Origin: Gleimia europaea ACS-120-V-Col10b
GTDB taxonomy: Bacteria > Actinomycetota > Actinomycetes > Actinomycetales > Actinomycetaceae
Assembly (NCBI RefSeq): GCF_000411155.1
Contig: NZ_KE150266.1
Coordinates: forward strand, 558,001-622,000
Direction of reading: 5' to 3'
DNA length: 64,000 nucleotides
Within the stretch, counting starts at the first letter, position 1, and the number at the start of each line of letters is the position of its first letter. The notes beneath the pieces are model-generated. The model saw only the letters and a program-made list of their open reading frames with translations. It was not told the DNA's origin and did not search any database. The position numbers and the translations under genes are program-made. Shown here in pieces: positions 1 to 9,103 of the stretch.

Positions 1-1
1 A

Positions 2-18
2 GCGACTCAATGAGTCGC
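2..18. repeat. Short perfect inverted repeat downstream of thrB
   Basis: Eight-base arms (GCGACTCA / TGAGTCGC) flank a single base, so a real RNA hairpin would use about six pairs and a five-base loop. It lies about 55 bases past the thrB stop on the minus strand, where a transcription terminator or the leader of the next gene is expected. No T-tract can be seen because the window ends, so the role is open. Confidence 0.3.
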
Positions 19-72
19 CCTTAATGCTACCAGCAAAACACGCGTTTTGAAAATATACACTGCCCGCGTGGC

Positions 73-1002
73 CTAGAAGCGCTCTACCGGGCTCTCCCCA
101 CCCTCGCGCGAAGCCTCCATTGACGCACCGACCGCTGTAATACCGGGATTCTTCACCGACCAACCGGCTGCCCTCGCCTCTTCCACAAGCTGCGGATCAA
201 GCGTTCCAAACACGAGCACAGACGGGCCCGCGCCCGAAACCACGGCAGGTAAGCCCTGACCTCGCAAATACTGCACCAAATCATAGGTTGAAGGCATAGC
301 CTGGGCGCGCTGAGCCTGGTGCAAGCGATCCTCGGTTGCATCCATCAGATACTCCAAAGGTGCCTGACCCGAAAGAATCAAAGCCAGCAACGACGCCCGC
401 GAAAGATTAAACGTCGCATCTTCCAACGGAACTTGCTGCGGTAGGGCCGCGCGCGCCTGCTTGGTTGAAACCTCAAACTTAGGTGTCAAAACCCACGCGC
501 CAAGATCCTCTCGCGGCGGTCGCACAACAGTCTTCGCACTCTTGTCCATCCACGAGAACGTGACGCCACCAAACACCGCTGGGGCAGCATTATCCGGGTG
601 GCCCTCAATATCCGTGGCAAGCTGGAACACCTCGTCCAAAGACAACGACTGTTCTCCCACGAGGCCACGCGCCAACATCAGCCCCGCCACCGCAGCTGCG
701 GCCGACGATCCCATGCCCGCACCATGCGGAATCCGATTGCGCGCCACCATCCGCAAACCAACCTGCGGCATATCCAGGTATTCAAGCCCCTTGCGCACCG
801 AGCGAACAATCAAGTTGTCCTCACCCTCGGGCACCTTTCCGGCGCCATGGCCCATCACCTGCACGAATGTTTCGCCCACAACAGCGTGCATCTCGACCTC
901 GTCGAAAATGCCAAGTGCCAGCCCCGCGTGGTCAAAACCCGGGCCCAGGTTTGCCGAAGTTGCCGGCACCTTCACCCGAACAAAATCATTCGTGAGGCGC
1001 AT
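73..1002 (-). CDS. thrB: Homoserine kinase
   Basis: Cytoplasmic GHMP-family kinase that phosphorylates L-homoserine with ATP to O-phosphohomoserine, the substrate of threonine synthase. The 309-residue protein has the family N-terminal motif PATSANLGPGFD at residues 13-24 and the glycine/serine-rich ATP loop IPHGAGMGSSAA at about 91-102. Length is normal. The ATG shares one base with the TGA stop of hom (TGATG), so translation is coupled to hom in the lysA-hom-thrB operon. No threonine synthase gene (thrC) lies in the window, so it must be elsewhere. Annotation is secure. Confidence 0.96.
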   Translation of the reverse strand: MRLTNDFVRVKVPATSANLGPGFDHAGLALGIFDEVEMHAVVGETFVQVMGHGAGKVPEGEDNLIVRSVRKGLEYLDMPQVGLRMVARNRIPHGAGMGSSAAAAVAGLMLARGLVGEQSLSLDEVFQLATDIEGHPDNAAPAVFGGVTFSWMDKSAKTVVRPPREDLGAWVLTPKFEVSTKQARAALPQQVPLEDATFNLSRASLLALILSGQAPLEYLMDATEDRLHQAQRAQAMPSTYDLVQYLRGQGLPAVVSGAGPSVLVFGTLDPQLVEEARAAGWSVKNPGITAVGASMEASREGGESPVERF

Positions 1003-2300
1003 CAGGCCTCACCCTCAATCCGAAATACCGACGCCACCTCAACCACCACAGGCAGATCGCGCAACTTCGCGAGGACACCGTCCATGCTCTTACCGGACGT
1101 GGCGCTGGTAGACAAAGTTACACGCGTGGCCTCCCCCGGCTTCGCCATCTCTTGTGAAACGGTGATCAGCGAAATGCCGCTTTGCCCAAATACGCCTGCA
1201 ACTTCAGCAAGCACGCCCGGCTTATCTGCCACAAGGAGGGAAACCTGGAAGCGCGAAGATGCAATACCAGGGCTCAAAATCGGCAGCTTTGCGTACCGCG
1301 ACTCGCGCGGCGCGTGACCACCCAAAACGCGATGCGAAGCGCCCGCCACCAAGTCAGACAGCACTGCCGACGCCGTGGGGGTGCCGCCAGCTCCCTGGCC
1401 GTAAAACATTAGGCGGCCAGCCGACTCGTTGTCCAATAGAATCGCATTAAAAGCACCAGCAACCGTAGCCAGCGGGTGCGAAACCGGGATCAAAGCAGGA
1501 TAAACCGCTGCGGTGATTCCCTCTTTCCCCTCCGCATTAGAACGCTCCGCCACCGCGATGAGTTTAATAACCATGTCTGACTTCGCAGCCTGGGCGATGT
1601 CCTCCGCCGTGATGCTACTAATGCCCTGCGCCGTTACGTCTGCCATCGAAACGCGGGTGTGGAACGCGAGCGAAGCCATAATCGCGCACTTCGCGGCCGC
1701 ATCTAGTCCCTCAACGTCTGCCGTAGGGTCGGCCTCGGCAAAGCCGAGCTCCTGCGCCTTCTTCAGCGCATCCTCATACGTCGCGCCCGTTGTGGTCATC
1801 TGATCGAGAATGAAGTTAGTAGTGCCATTCACAATGCCAACCAGTCGATTCACCCGGTCACCCGCGATCGACTCGCGCAAACCGTACACAATCGGAATTG
1901 CGCCGGCCACGGCGGCCTCGTAATAAAGATCCGTATCGTTTTGTTCCGCCAGCTCATAAAGCTGTGCGCCGTGCTGGGCCAGCAAAGCCTTATTGCCAGT
2001 AATCACCGTTGAACCATTGCCAAGCGCGCGCTTCACGAACGTGAATGCAGGTTCAATACCGCCAATCAGCTCGATCACGATGTCGGCGCCATCGATCGCT
2101 TCATTCGCATTTGTGGTAAGCAGAGCGGGATCAACCTCAAAATCGCGCTTCGCGTTCACATCGCGCACCAGCACCGACTCAACCTGCAAACGCGCTCCCG
2201 CCCGCGCAGCCAGATCCGCCTGATGCTCCTCAATCAGACGAATCACCTGCGAACCAACCGTGCCCGCACCTAGAACGGCAATCTTTTGAACGCTACTCAC
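1002..2300 (-). CDS. hom: Homoserine dehydrogenase with ACT domain
   Basis: NAD(P)H-dependent reduction of aspartate semialdehyde to homoserine, the branch point from lysine toward threonine and methionine. The N-terminal Rossmann fold shows GAGTVGSQV at residues 11-19, a conserved TGNKALLA segment holds Lys104 near the active site, and the catalytic domain follows. A C-terminal ACT domain (about 350-430), with the LLVADKPGVLAEVAGVFG segment, predicts threonine feedback control as in other long-form actinobacterial Hom proteins. It starts with GTG and overlaps the lysA stop by four bases (GTGA). 432 residues is typical. Confidence 0.96.
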   Translation of the reverse strand: MSSVQKIAVLGAGTVGSQVIRLIEEHQADLAARAGARLQVESVLVRDVNAKRDFEVDPALLTTNANEAIDGADIVIELIGGIEPAFTFVKRALGNGSTVITGNKALLAQHGAQLYELAEQNDTDLYYEAAVAGAIPIVYGLRESIAGDRVNRLVGIVNGTTNFILDQMTTTGATYEDALKKAQELGFAEADPTADVEGLDAAAKCAIMASLAFHTRVSMADVTAQGISSITAEDIAQAAKSDMVIKLIAVAERSNAEGKEGITAAVYPALIPVSHPLATVAGAFNAILLDNESAGRLMFYGQGAGGTPTASAVLSDLVAGASHRVLGGHAPRESRYAKLPILSPGIASSRFQVSLLVADKPGVLAEVAGVFGQSGISLITVSQEMAKPGEATRVTLSTSATSGKSMDGVLAKLRDLPVVVEVASVFRIEGEA

Positions 2301-3712
2301 TTTTCCTCCCCGAGTTCAGCGGCGTTTAGCGCGGCGTCGCGCGCAAACAAATCCTCTAGCTTTTCCGGATAAATCAGCCAATGTGGCTCCCCCATGCCTA
2401 CGCCGAGCGTGCCCGGGCGCGTAAGCATGTTGTAGTTCGACGACATCGAATGACCGTAAGCGCCCGTTGCGGGAACAGCAAGCACATCACCCTCGTGGAT
2501 GTCGCCCGGTAACGCCACGTCAGAAACCACGATGTCACCAGACTCGCAATGCTTACCCACCACGCGAGCCAAACGCAGCGGCGCATCCGACTCTCGGTTG
2601 GCCAGCAGGGCCGTGTACTTCGCGTCGTACAGGGCGGGACGGATGTTGTCCGACATACCCCCATCAACCGACACGTACAGGCGCGAGCCGCCCTCAATCG
2701 GTACATCTTTAACTGTGCCCACCCGGTACAGCGTCACCACAGTTGGACCGATTACCGACCGCCCCGGCTCCACTGATACGTGCGGCACTTTAAGATCAAA
2801 CTTCTCGCACGCCTCGCGTATAGCGCCCGCGAGCGTGCGAGCGATTTCCTTTGGCGCGAGGGGCTGCGGATCCGCTCCCGTGTACGTGATCGCGTAGCCG
2901 CCACCCAAATCAAGTTCGTGGCAAACCACACCCTCATCAGCCAACTGCTTGGCCAGGGACAGCAGGCGTGAGGCGGACTCGGCGAACGCCTCGAGGTCCC
3001 GGATCTGGGAGCCAATATGGGCGTGCAATCCCATGAACTCAAGCGATTCATGCGCCGCAATCTTGCGGGCAGCCTCCAGAGCCGTGCCTGACGCCAACGA
3101 CAAACCAAACTTTTGGTCTTCATGCGCGGTGGCAATGAACTCATGACCACCGGCATGTACGCCCGTAGTCACGCGTATCATCACTCGGGCGCGGCGGCCC
3201 AACTCGCTGGCAATGCGAGTAACCCGCTCCACCTCGCCTATTGAATCAACCACAATTCGCGCAATGCCACGGGTTCCAGCGTTGATCGCCAAACGTAGTT
3301 CTTCATCCGACTTGTTGTTGCCGTGCAACCCCACCAAATCAGGATCCGCTCCCGCACGAAGCGCGAGCGTGAGTTCACCCAAGCTCGCCGTATCCACGCC
3401 CATGCCGGCGCTAGTGACCAGTTCAATCACGCGCCCGCTCATCAAGGCCTTTGCCGCGTAGTACGCCGAGCCTCCGCCCATGCCGTAGCCGTCCCAGAAT
3501 TCTTCGGCCATAACCGTTGCCCACACGTTCGCGCGGCCATGCAGGTCGGCTTCGTCCAGCACATACAACGGCGAACCGTATGATTCCACCAGCTGCGAAG
3601 CACTGACTTTACCAAGCGAAAGCTCAGTTCCATCGTGCCTTGCACTCCACGGCCAGAGATCGGGCCGCTCGCTTGGGCGCGGCGCCAAGAGATTTTCGAG
3701 GTCGTGGCTCAT
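2297..3712 (-). CDS. lysA: Diaminopimelate decarboxylase
   Basis: PLP enzyme that decarboxylates meso-diaminopimelate to L-lysine, the last lysine step. The fold-III barrel carries the PLP lysine in YAAKALMS (Lys88), the HIGSQI motif that follows the phosphate-binding region, and the C-terminal EPGRSVIG segment. 471 residues fits the family, with the slightly long N-terminus common in actinobacteria. It is followed with overlap by hom and thrB, and lies 12 bases downstream of the argS stop, the argS-lysA-hom-thrB order common in actinobacteria. This links lysine and threonine synthesis in one transcript. Confidence 0.96.
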   Translation of the reverse strand: MSHDLENLLAPRPSERPDLWPWSARHDGTELSLGKVSASQLVESYGSPLYVLDEADLHGRANVWATVMAEEFWDGYGMGGGSAYYAAKALMSGRVIELVTSAGMGVDTASLGELTLALRAGADPDLVGLHGNNKSDEELRLAINAGTRGIARIVVDSIGEVERVTRIASELGRRARVMIRVTTGVHAGGHEFIATAHEDQKFGLSLASGTALEAARKIAAHESLEFMGLHAHIGSQIRDLEAFAESASRLLSLAKQLADEGVVCHELDLGGGYAITYTGADPQPLAPKEIARTLAGAIREACEKFDLKVPHVSVEPGRSVIGPTVVTLYRVGTVKDVPIEGGSRLYVSVDGGMSDNIRPALYDAKYTALLANRESDAPLRLARVVGKHCESGDIVVSDVALPGDIHEGDVLAVPATGAYGHSMSSNYNMLTRPGTLGVGMGEPHWLIYPEKLEDLFARDAALNAAELGEEK

Positions 3713-3724
3713 CCCTACAGTCTC

Positions 3725-5404
3725 CTACATGCGCTCTGGGGCGGACACCCCAAGTAGGTCTAAGCCGTTTCGTAGAACCTGCGCTACCGCATCGTTCAAC
3801 CAGCGGCGAGCCACGTGGCCCGCATCAACCTCTTCGTTCGCACGCGGCGTCACGCGGCACTGTGCGTACCAAGTGTGGTAAGCCCCCGCAAGGCTTTCGA
3901 GGTAGCGTGCTACGCGATGTGGCTCCAAAAACTCCGCTGCCTGCGCAACCACCGTTGGGTACTGCGCGAGTACACCCAAAAGCTGTCCGTCAGCTGGGTG
4001 CGAAAGTGCGGCCGGATCAAACTCAGCGCTACGAGTTACACCGTGTTCCTCCGCATTGCGCGCCACGTTAGCCGTACGGGCATGCGCGTACTGCACATAG
4101 TAAACTGGGTTGTCATTCGTGTTCTGCGACAGCAGGTCAAGATCGATGTCTAGGTTTTGATCCATCGACGCGCGAGTAAGCGAATAACGAGCCGCATCCA
4201 CGCCAACCGCATCCAGCAGATCATCCAGCGTGACGATCGTGCCCGCCCGCTTCGACATGCGCACCGGCTTGCCCGAACGAACCAGGTTAACCATCTGACC
4301 GATCAAAATCTCTAGGTTCTTATGCGGAACGTCGCCAAACGCCGCACACATCGCCATCATGCGGCCAATGTAACCGTGGTGATCCGCGCCCAGCAGATAC
4401 ACGGCCTTATCAGCCCCGCGCGCCCTCTTATCCAAGTAGTAAGCCAGATCACCTGCAAAATACGCTGCGTCGCCATCAGACTTGACCAACACGCGGTCTT
4501 TATCATCACCGAAGTCGGTGGTGCGAAGCCACAGCGCGCCATCTTCTTCAAAGATGTGGCCGCGCTCGCGCAAAATCCGAATCGCCTCATCCACCGCGCC
4601 CGACTCATGCAAGGAATCCTCGTGGAAGAACACGTCAAACTCAGACCGAAACTCCTTTAGCTTCACCTTAATCTCGGTGAACATAAGCTCCACGCCCCGA
4701 GCACGGAACGCCTCCACGGCCTCGCTTTCACTAAGCTCAAGCGGATTTGGCTCCCCGGCTGCAAGTGAGTCAGCGATCACCTGCTTCGCGATGTCCTCAA
4801 TATACTGGCCGCCGTAACCATCCTCGGGCGCCGGCTCTCCTTTTGCGCGCGCATACAGCGAGCGGGCAAAACGATCAATCTGCGCGCCGTGATCATTGAA
4901 ATAGTACTCGCGAGTGACGTCCGCCCCAGCTGCCTTCAATAGGCGTGCCATTGAATCGCCAACCGCCGCCCAACGTGCGCCACCAAGATGAATGGGTCCG
5001 GTGGGGTTAGCCGACACATATTCCAGATTCACATGCTTACCCGCCTGCGACTCGTTACGGCCGTAATCCTCGCCCGCCTCCAAAATCGTGCGTGCAAGCT
5101 CGCCGGCCGACGCCGCATCCAAACGGACGTTAATAAAGCCCGGGCCCGCTACCTCAGCCTGTGCAATACCGGCCTCCGATACCAAACGATCCGCAATGAT
5201 CTGCGCGAACTCACGCGGATTCATCCCCGCCTTCTTCGCCAGACGCATCGCAATGTTCGTTGCCCAATCACCGTGCTCGCGGTTCCGCGGACGCTCCACC
5301 GTCACATCCTGGGGGATGTCCTCGGCGTCCAAACGAATTGCACCGTCGCTCACAGAGCCGGTCAGAACCTCATGGATAAGCTTTTCTAAATCTTTAGGAG
5401 TCAC
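3725..5404 (-). CDS. argS: Arginyl-tRNA synthetase
   Basis: Class I aminoacyl-tRNA synthetase charging tRNA-Arg. An N-terminal Arg-tRNA-synthetase additional domain is followed by the HIGH-type motif (PTGPIHLGG, about residues 134-142), the KMSKS-type loop RMSKRAGT at about 370, and a C-terminal DALR anticodon-binding domain ending [13 protein letters not shown] place the start at the GTG at 5404 ([10 protein letters not shown], 559 residues). The open frame continues upstream to 5488, but that extension begins inside the T-tail of the rpiB terminator and reads as non-family sequence. A purine-rich GGGGG lies just before the GTG. Confidence 0.93.
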   Translation of the reverse strand: MTPKDLEKLIHEVLTGSVSDGAIRLDAEDIPQDVTVERPRNREHGDWATNIAMRLAKKAGMNPREFAQIIADRLVSEAGIAQAEVAGPGFINVRLDAASAGELARTILEAGEDYGRNESQAGKHVNLEYVSANPTGPIHLGGARWAAVGDSMARLLKAAGADVTREYYFNDHGAQIDRFARSLYARAKGEPAPEDGYGGQYIEDIAKQVIADSLAAGEPNPLELSESEAVEAFRARGVELMFTEIKVKLKEFRSEFDVFFHEDSLHESGAVDEAIRILRERGHIFEEDGALWLRTTDFGDDKDRVLVKSDGDAAYFAGDLAYYLDKRARGADKAVYLLGADHHGYIGRMMAMCAAFGDVPHKNLEILIGQMVNLVRSGKPVRMSKRAGTIVTLDDLLDAVGVDAARYSLTRASMDQNLDIDLDLLSQNTNDNPVYYVQYAHARTANVARNAEEHGVTRSAEFDPAALSHPADGQLLGVLAQYPTVVAQAAEFLEPHRVARYLESLAGAYHTWYAQCRVTPRANEEVDAGHVARRWLNDAVAQVLRNGLDLLGVSAPERM

Positions 5405-5486
5405 GCCCCCAATCTTAAAGGCAAACCCCCGCCCCGCGTAACCAGAGCCCACCGAGCGAACAAAGCCACCCGAAGTCAAGGCATGC

Positions 5487-5516
5487 AAAAGGGCAGGCCC
5501 GCGCCTGGGCCTGCCC
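5487..5516 (-). terminator. Rho-independent terminator after rpiB
   Basis: Perfect 10-base arms GGGCAGGCCC (5491-5500) and GGGCCTGCCC (5507-5516) around a six-base loop. On the minus strand they are followed by TTTT. It sits 14 bases beyond the rpiB stop, separates rpiB from argS and argues against any argS start upstream of about 5485. Confidence 0.88.
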
Positions 5517-5530
5517 TCGAGCGCCTTATA

Positions 5531-5980
5531 TCAGTGGTTCTTCTCGTACTCGCTCATCAAACCAATCCGGTAAGCATGACGAGAATCGCCCGAGAACTGC
5601 GTGGCAAGGAACACGTTCACAAAGTGAGCGGCCTCCTCCATCGTGTGCTGACGGGCACCAATCGCGATCACATTCGCATCATTGTGCTCGCGAGCCAACA
5701 CCGCGGTGGCCTCATTCCACACCAGTGCGGCGCGAACACCCTTCACGAGGTTCGCCGCCATCTGTTCGCCGTTGCCGCTACCACCGATCACGATGCCAAG
5801 TGAACCCGGTTCAGCCGCCACGGCCTCGCCACATGGAATACACATCGTTGGGTATGCATCGAGGGCATCGTACTGCGTTGCACCATGGTCAACGACGTCG
5901 TGGCCCGCCTCCTTCAACATTTCAATCAGGTAGTTCCGAAGCCCAAATCCAGCATGATCAGCTGCGATATGCACGCGCAT
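5531..5980 (-). CDS. rpiB: Ribose-5-phosphate isomerase B
   Basis: Interconverts ribose-5-phosphate and ribulose-5-phosphate in the non-oxidative pentose phosphate pathway. The 149-residue protein begins MRVHIAADHAGF, which is the RpiB N-terminus with the conserved Asp/His pair, and contains the SGNGEQMAANLVKGVRAAL segment expected around the phosphate- and substrate-binding loop. In actinobacterial RpiB the base is often Glu rather than Cys; here the stretch is GGSGNGEQM, consistent with the Glu type. An in-frame TTG at 5992 would add four residues, but it lies in the GGAGG ribosome binding site of the ATG at 5980, so the ATG is preferred. It is monocistronic with its own terminator. Confidence 0.93.
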   Translation of the reverse strand: MRVHIAADHAGFGLRNYLIEMLKEAGHDVVDHGATQYDALDAYPTMCIPCGEAVAAEPGSLGIVIGGSGNGEQMAANLVKGVRAALVWNEATAVLAREHNDANVIAIGARQHTMEEAAHFVNVFLATQFSGDSRHAYRIGLMSEYEKNH

Positions 5981-6099
5981 TGCGACCTCCAAAGAAAGAT
6001 TGTTTACCTAATTATTACACGAAGCCGTAAAGCATAGTTGGAAAGCAAAATATGACCCATCAAAAGGGCCTTTACCCGTTCACACCACAAAACGAAAAG

Positions 6100-6172
6100 C
6101 GCCCCGAACAGGACTCGAACCTGCGACCTTCTGCTCCGGAGGCAGACGCTCTATCCGCTGAGCTATCGGGGC
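6100..6172 (-). tRNA. tRNA-Arg (anticodon CCG)
   Basis: A 73-base cloverleaf can be folded by eye. The acceptor stem GCCCCGA pairs with TCGGGGC and is followed by discriminator G. The D arm GCTC/GAGC encloses AGCGGATA. The anticodon stem TCTGC/GCAGA has loop CTCCGGA, giving anticodon CCG for codon CGG. The T arm carries TTCGAGT. The 3' CCA is not encoded. It is a single-copy gene between rpiB and the phosphodiesterase. Confidence 0.95.
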
Positions 6173-6240
6173 CTGGCTATCTCAAATGCCGTTGTAATCG
6201 TACCAGGGAGGTTAAGAAACCGGTAAACGCAGACGCGAAC

Positions 6241-7011
6241 TCACATGGATTTGCGGGCGCGAATAATCTCACGAACCAGAACCGGATCGTCCGAAATAAT
6301 CGCATCAACGCCAGCATCTAGTGCCTGCACGATCTCCTCCGGCTCATTCAGCGTCCACACGTGCACCGCGACGCCAAGAGAGTGTGCAAAACTGACAAAG
6401 CGCTTAGTAGCCAAACGCAGCGGGCCAACCTTTAGCGGTATCTGCGCGGCCACCACTCCGCGACGCCGCCAGTTCTGCCGCGACACCAGGCTGCGCGTGC
6501 GCGTTTGTGCAGCGAGGAACAAGCGCGCAACTTCCAGTTGTCCCAGTGAAGTATTGATTTCCGGTGCCGCCTGCCGAATACGCTGCAGACGAGCCGAATC
6601 AAATGAGGCTAAACATACTCTGCCCATCGCTCCATGAGCGCGGATGACCTCAATCATTGGGAGCCAAACGTCCTCTTCTTTTGCATCAATGTTGAGCTTC
6701 AAATGAGGAAAAGTTCGCAAAACATCCGCGAGCAAAACCGGGCCGCGCGCAGAGCCGTTAATAGTCACATCTTTTAGCTCGTCAAAGGTATGAGCAGACA
6801 CGAGACCAGAACCATTCGAGACGCGATCTAGCATCGGATCGTGAATTAACACCACCTGGCCGTCAGCCGTCAAATGAGCGTCCGTTTCCACAAAGTGAAA
6901 ACCGAGCCTGTCGCAATTTTCGAACGCTTCCCAAGAGTTCTCCGGAGCCAAGTTAGCTCCACCTCGGTGAGCTACAACCAGCGGGGCTCCCCTACGCGGA
7001 ATGTCATACAT
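6241..7011 (-). CDS. Glycerophosphodiester phosphodiesterase
   Basis: Hydrolyses glycerophosphodiesters to glycerol-3-phosphate and an alcohol. The GDPD barrel shows its catalytic set: HRG at residues 15-17, E42 and D44 in VETDAHL, and His57 in LIHDPM. The 256-residue length fits cytoplasmic actinobacterial GlpQ/UgpQ-type enzymes, and no signal peptide is seen, so it probably acts on imported or internal lipid head groups. It begins 3 bases after the M23 peptidase stop and may be cotranscribed with it, though the two functions have no obvious link. Substrate preference cannot be read from sequence. Confidence 0.88.
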   Translation of the reverse strand: MYDIPRRGAPLVVAHRGGANLAPENSWEAFENCDRLGFHFVETDAHLTADGQVVLIHDPMLDRVSNGSGLVSAHTFDELKDVTINGSARGPVLLADVLRTFPHLKLNIDAKEEDVWLPMIEVIRAHGAMGRVCLASFDSARLQRIRQAAPEINTSLGQLEVARLFLAAQTRTRSLVSRQNWRRRGVVAAQIPLKVGPLRLATKRFVSFAHSLGVAVHVWTLNEPEEIVQALDAGVDAIISDDPVLVREIIRARKSM

Positions 7012-7014
7012 GGA

Positions 7015-7860
7015 CTAGTCGCAACCCTGGCCCGGCTGGCGCGCGTTGTTCTCCTGCAACCACACCATCGGATCCACTAGCTGATCGTCTTTATCGTGCA
7101 CCTCGAAGTGCAAGTGCGGGCCGGTAGATGTACCCGTATTTCCCACCGAAGCGATCCGCTGACCGGCGTGCACCTGATCCCCGGCTTTCACCAAAACGTC
7201 CTCGGCAAACATGTGCGCATAACCGGTGTAAAACACCTCGCCGCCCGGCTTGGTGTGTTTAATGAGAATCCAGTACCCATAGCCCGCCATCGGCTCCGAA
7301 GCCTGCACCACCCCATCGGATGCAGCAAAAATCGGGGTACCAATCGGACCGGCCAAATCGAGACCCTCATGCAACTTGGAATAACCCAGAACCGGGTGGA
7401 ACCTATAGCCAAATGGGGATGCGATATTGAAAGTTCCCTCAAGCAGCGGCCAAACAATGGGGGCGGACTCTGAAACCGAGCGGTTTCCGTTAGCCGGCAT
7501 GCCTTCCAAACACTGCGAAATCTCCAGTGGAGTGCGTAACTTCGCCCGCGAGGCTGCACCAGCAACCTGACGCAACCCCTCTGCCTCCGAAACAACGACG
7601 TCCGTGTTCTTCGCCCACGAAGACTGTGTGGCCGGGGAAGCTATCATTTTTGAAGGTAGCGCAATCGAAGTTTCCGGCCCCACAAATCCGGTGATCGGAA
7701 CAGCAACCGTCGCTGCCGCAACTACGGCAACAAGACCGCCCTTCAAAAGGCTTAACCAACTAGGCCTACTAATCTTTGGATTGCGCGGCTTGCCTGTTTG
7801 CTCACGTAGCTCACGACGCGTAGGGAAAGACGAGCCATTTGAAGAACCATTTGCAGGCAA
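7015..7860 (-). CDS. M23-family peptidoglycan endopeptidase, membrane-anchored
   Basis: LytM/M23 zinc metallopeptidase that cleaves peptide cross-bridges in peptidoglycan. A short basic cytoplasmic tail leads to one transmembrane segment (LLKGGLVAVVAAATVAVPI), then a linker and a C-terminal peptidase domain with the zinc ligands HEGLD (H-x3-D) and HLHFEV (HxH). All active-site motifs are present, so activity is expected. I prefer the TTG at 7860 (MPANGSSNGSSFPTRREL), preceded by GGAAGGGA. The frame stays open to an alternative start at 7953, but the extra 31 residues look unlike the family. It is a candidate cell-separation or wall-remodelling enzyme. Confidence 0.88.
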   Translation of the reverse strand: MPANGSSNGSSFPTRRELREQTGKPRNPKISRPSWLSLLKGGLVAVVAAATVAVPITGFVGPETSIALPSKMIASPATQSSWAKNTDVVVSEAEGLRQVAGAASRAKLRTPLEISQCLEGMPANGNRSVSESAPIVWPLLEGTFNIASPFGYRFHPVLGYSKLHEGLDLAGPIGTPIFAASDGVVQASEPMAGYGYWILIKHTKPGGEVFYTGYAHMFAEDVLVKAGDQVHAGQRIASVGNTGTSTGPHLHFEVHDKDDQLVDPMVWLQENNARQPGQGCD

Positions 7861-8038
7861 AATAACTATTCCCTTCCAAAATTGCGCAAAAGAGAATGAC
7901 TTACACAAAGTCACGCGGCGGATACGTAACGAACTTATAACGCCAAGCCGCACGGATCAACCCGTTTGAAACACCTGTGCACAGATTCACGTTCGCGTTT
8001 TCAAATCGGGGCACGAGTTGCAAAGATCCATGATCGGC

Positions 8039-9103
8039 TCACATATCCAAATTACGCTCAATGAAAATATCCTCGCGTTGCAAGGAGTCACGAACCTCTC
8101 CGACCAGTTCCTCGATAACGTCCTCCAAAAAGAGAACGCCAACCGTTAGGCCGTCCTTCACCACTTCCGCCAAGTGCGTGCCCGAGCGTTGCATGATGCG
8201 TAGCGTATCCTCCACCTCGTCACTGGCTTGAACGACCGGCATCTCGCGAAAACGCCACTCATCCAGTGGCAGATCACGCTGATCCGGGCCCGCGAACAAG
8301 ACGTCCTTCAAATGAATGTAGTAGATTGGCAAACCGTTTTCATCCACCACCGGATAGCGCGAAAAACCAGTCTTTGCTACCTCGCGCTCCAGCTGGGCGG
8401 GCGTCACGTCGCGCGGCACGCTCACCAGTTCTTCTACTGGCACCATCACGTCACCAGCGCGCTCCTCTGAAAATTCAAGCGTGCCACTCAGCAGGCCGAT
8501 CTCGTCATGAAGCGTGCCTTCCTGCTGGGATAGCTCAACAATGGACGCAACCTCTTCAGCCGTGAAAGAAGCGGCAACTTCGTGGCGCGGCTCCAAACCA
8601 AATAGGCGGACGAACCAGTTCGCCATGTGATCCAGCCCCACAACGATTGGACGGAACACGTGCCCGATCGCAACCAGTGGAGGCGCGAGAATCAGTAGCG
8701 CCTTATCAGGGGCCGAAACCGACATGTTCTTCGGCACCATCTCCCCAAAGACCACGTGTAGGTACAGTACCAGCAGTAAGGCCAAAATAAACGCAACCGC
8801 ATGCGCGGATGCAGCTGGAAGCCCCACGGCTTGCAAAGGGCGCTCGACAAGTCTTGCGATCGCAGGCTCTGCAACCGCACCCAAAGAGGTCGATGCGATC
8901 GTGATGCCCAGCTGGGAGATCGACAGCATTAGCGAAACGTTTTCAATCGCATACAGCGCCGTCTTCGCGCCGCGTTTACCCTCATCTGCGAGCGGCTCGA
9001 TTTGCGCTCGGCGCGAAGAAGTCACCGCGAACTCGGCAGCCACAAAAAATGCGTTAAGGAGCAACAAGAACAGCGTGATTAGAAGACCGGCGGTGATACT
9101 CAT
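8039..9103 (-). CDS. CNNM/HlyC-type transporter with DUF21 and CBS domains (second of pair)
   Basis: Membrane protein of the CNNM/CorC-associated hemolysin family, linked to magnesium or other divalent cation efflux. The DUF21 domain has three to four membrane segments, with the family motifs NAFFVAAEFAVTSSRR at about 17-32 and FGEMVPKNMS at about 119-128. A tandem CBS pair (about 200-345) follows, with FSRYPVVDENG and VGVLFLEDVIEELVGE. The C-terminus is short and lacks the CorC_HlyC domain that is present in its partner. It overlaps the upstream paralogue by four bases (ATGA), so the two are translationally coupled and probably form a heteromer. Confidence 0.9.
   Translation of the reverse strand: MSITAGLLITLFLLLLNAFFVAAEFAVTSSRRAQIEPLADEGKRGAKTALYAIENVSLMLSISQLGITIASTSLGAVAEPAIARLVERPLQAVGLPAASAHAVAFILALLLVLYLHVVFGEMVPKNMSVSAPDKALLILAPPLVAIGHVFRPIVVGLDHMANWFVRLFGLEPRHEVAASFTAEEVASIVELSQQEGTLHDEIGLLSGTLEFSEERAGDVMVPVEELVSVPRDVTPAQLEREVAKTGFSRYPVVDENGLPIYYIHLKDVLFAGPDQRDLPLDEWRFREMPVVQASDEVEDTLRIMQRSGTHLAEVVKDGLTVGVLFLEDVIEELVGEVRDSLQREDIFIERNLDM

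Noticed and set aside
5405-5488. Longer argS reading with 28 extra N-terminal residues
   Set aside because: The extension starts inside the rpiB terminator tail and does not resemble ArgS N-termini; GTG at 5404 fits the family.
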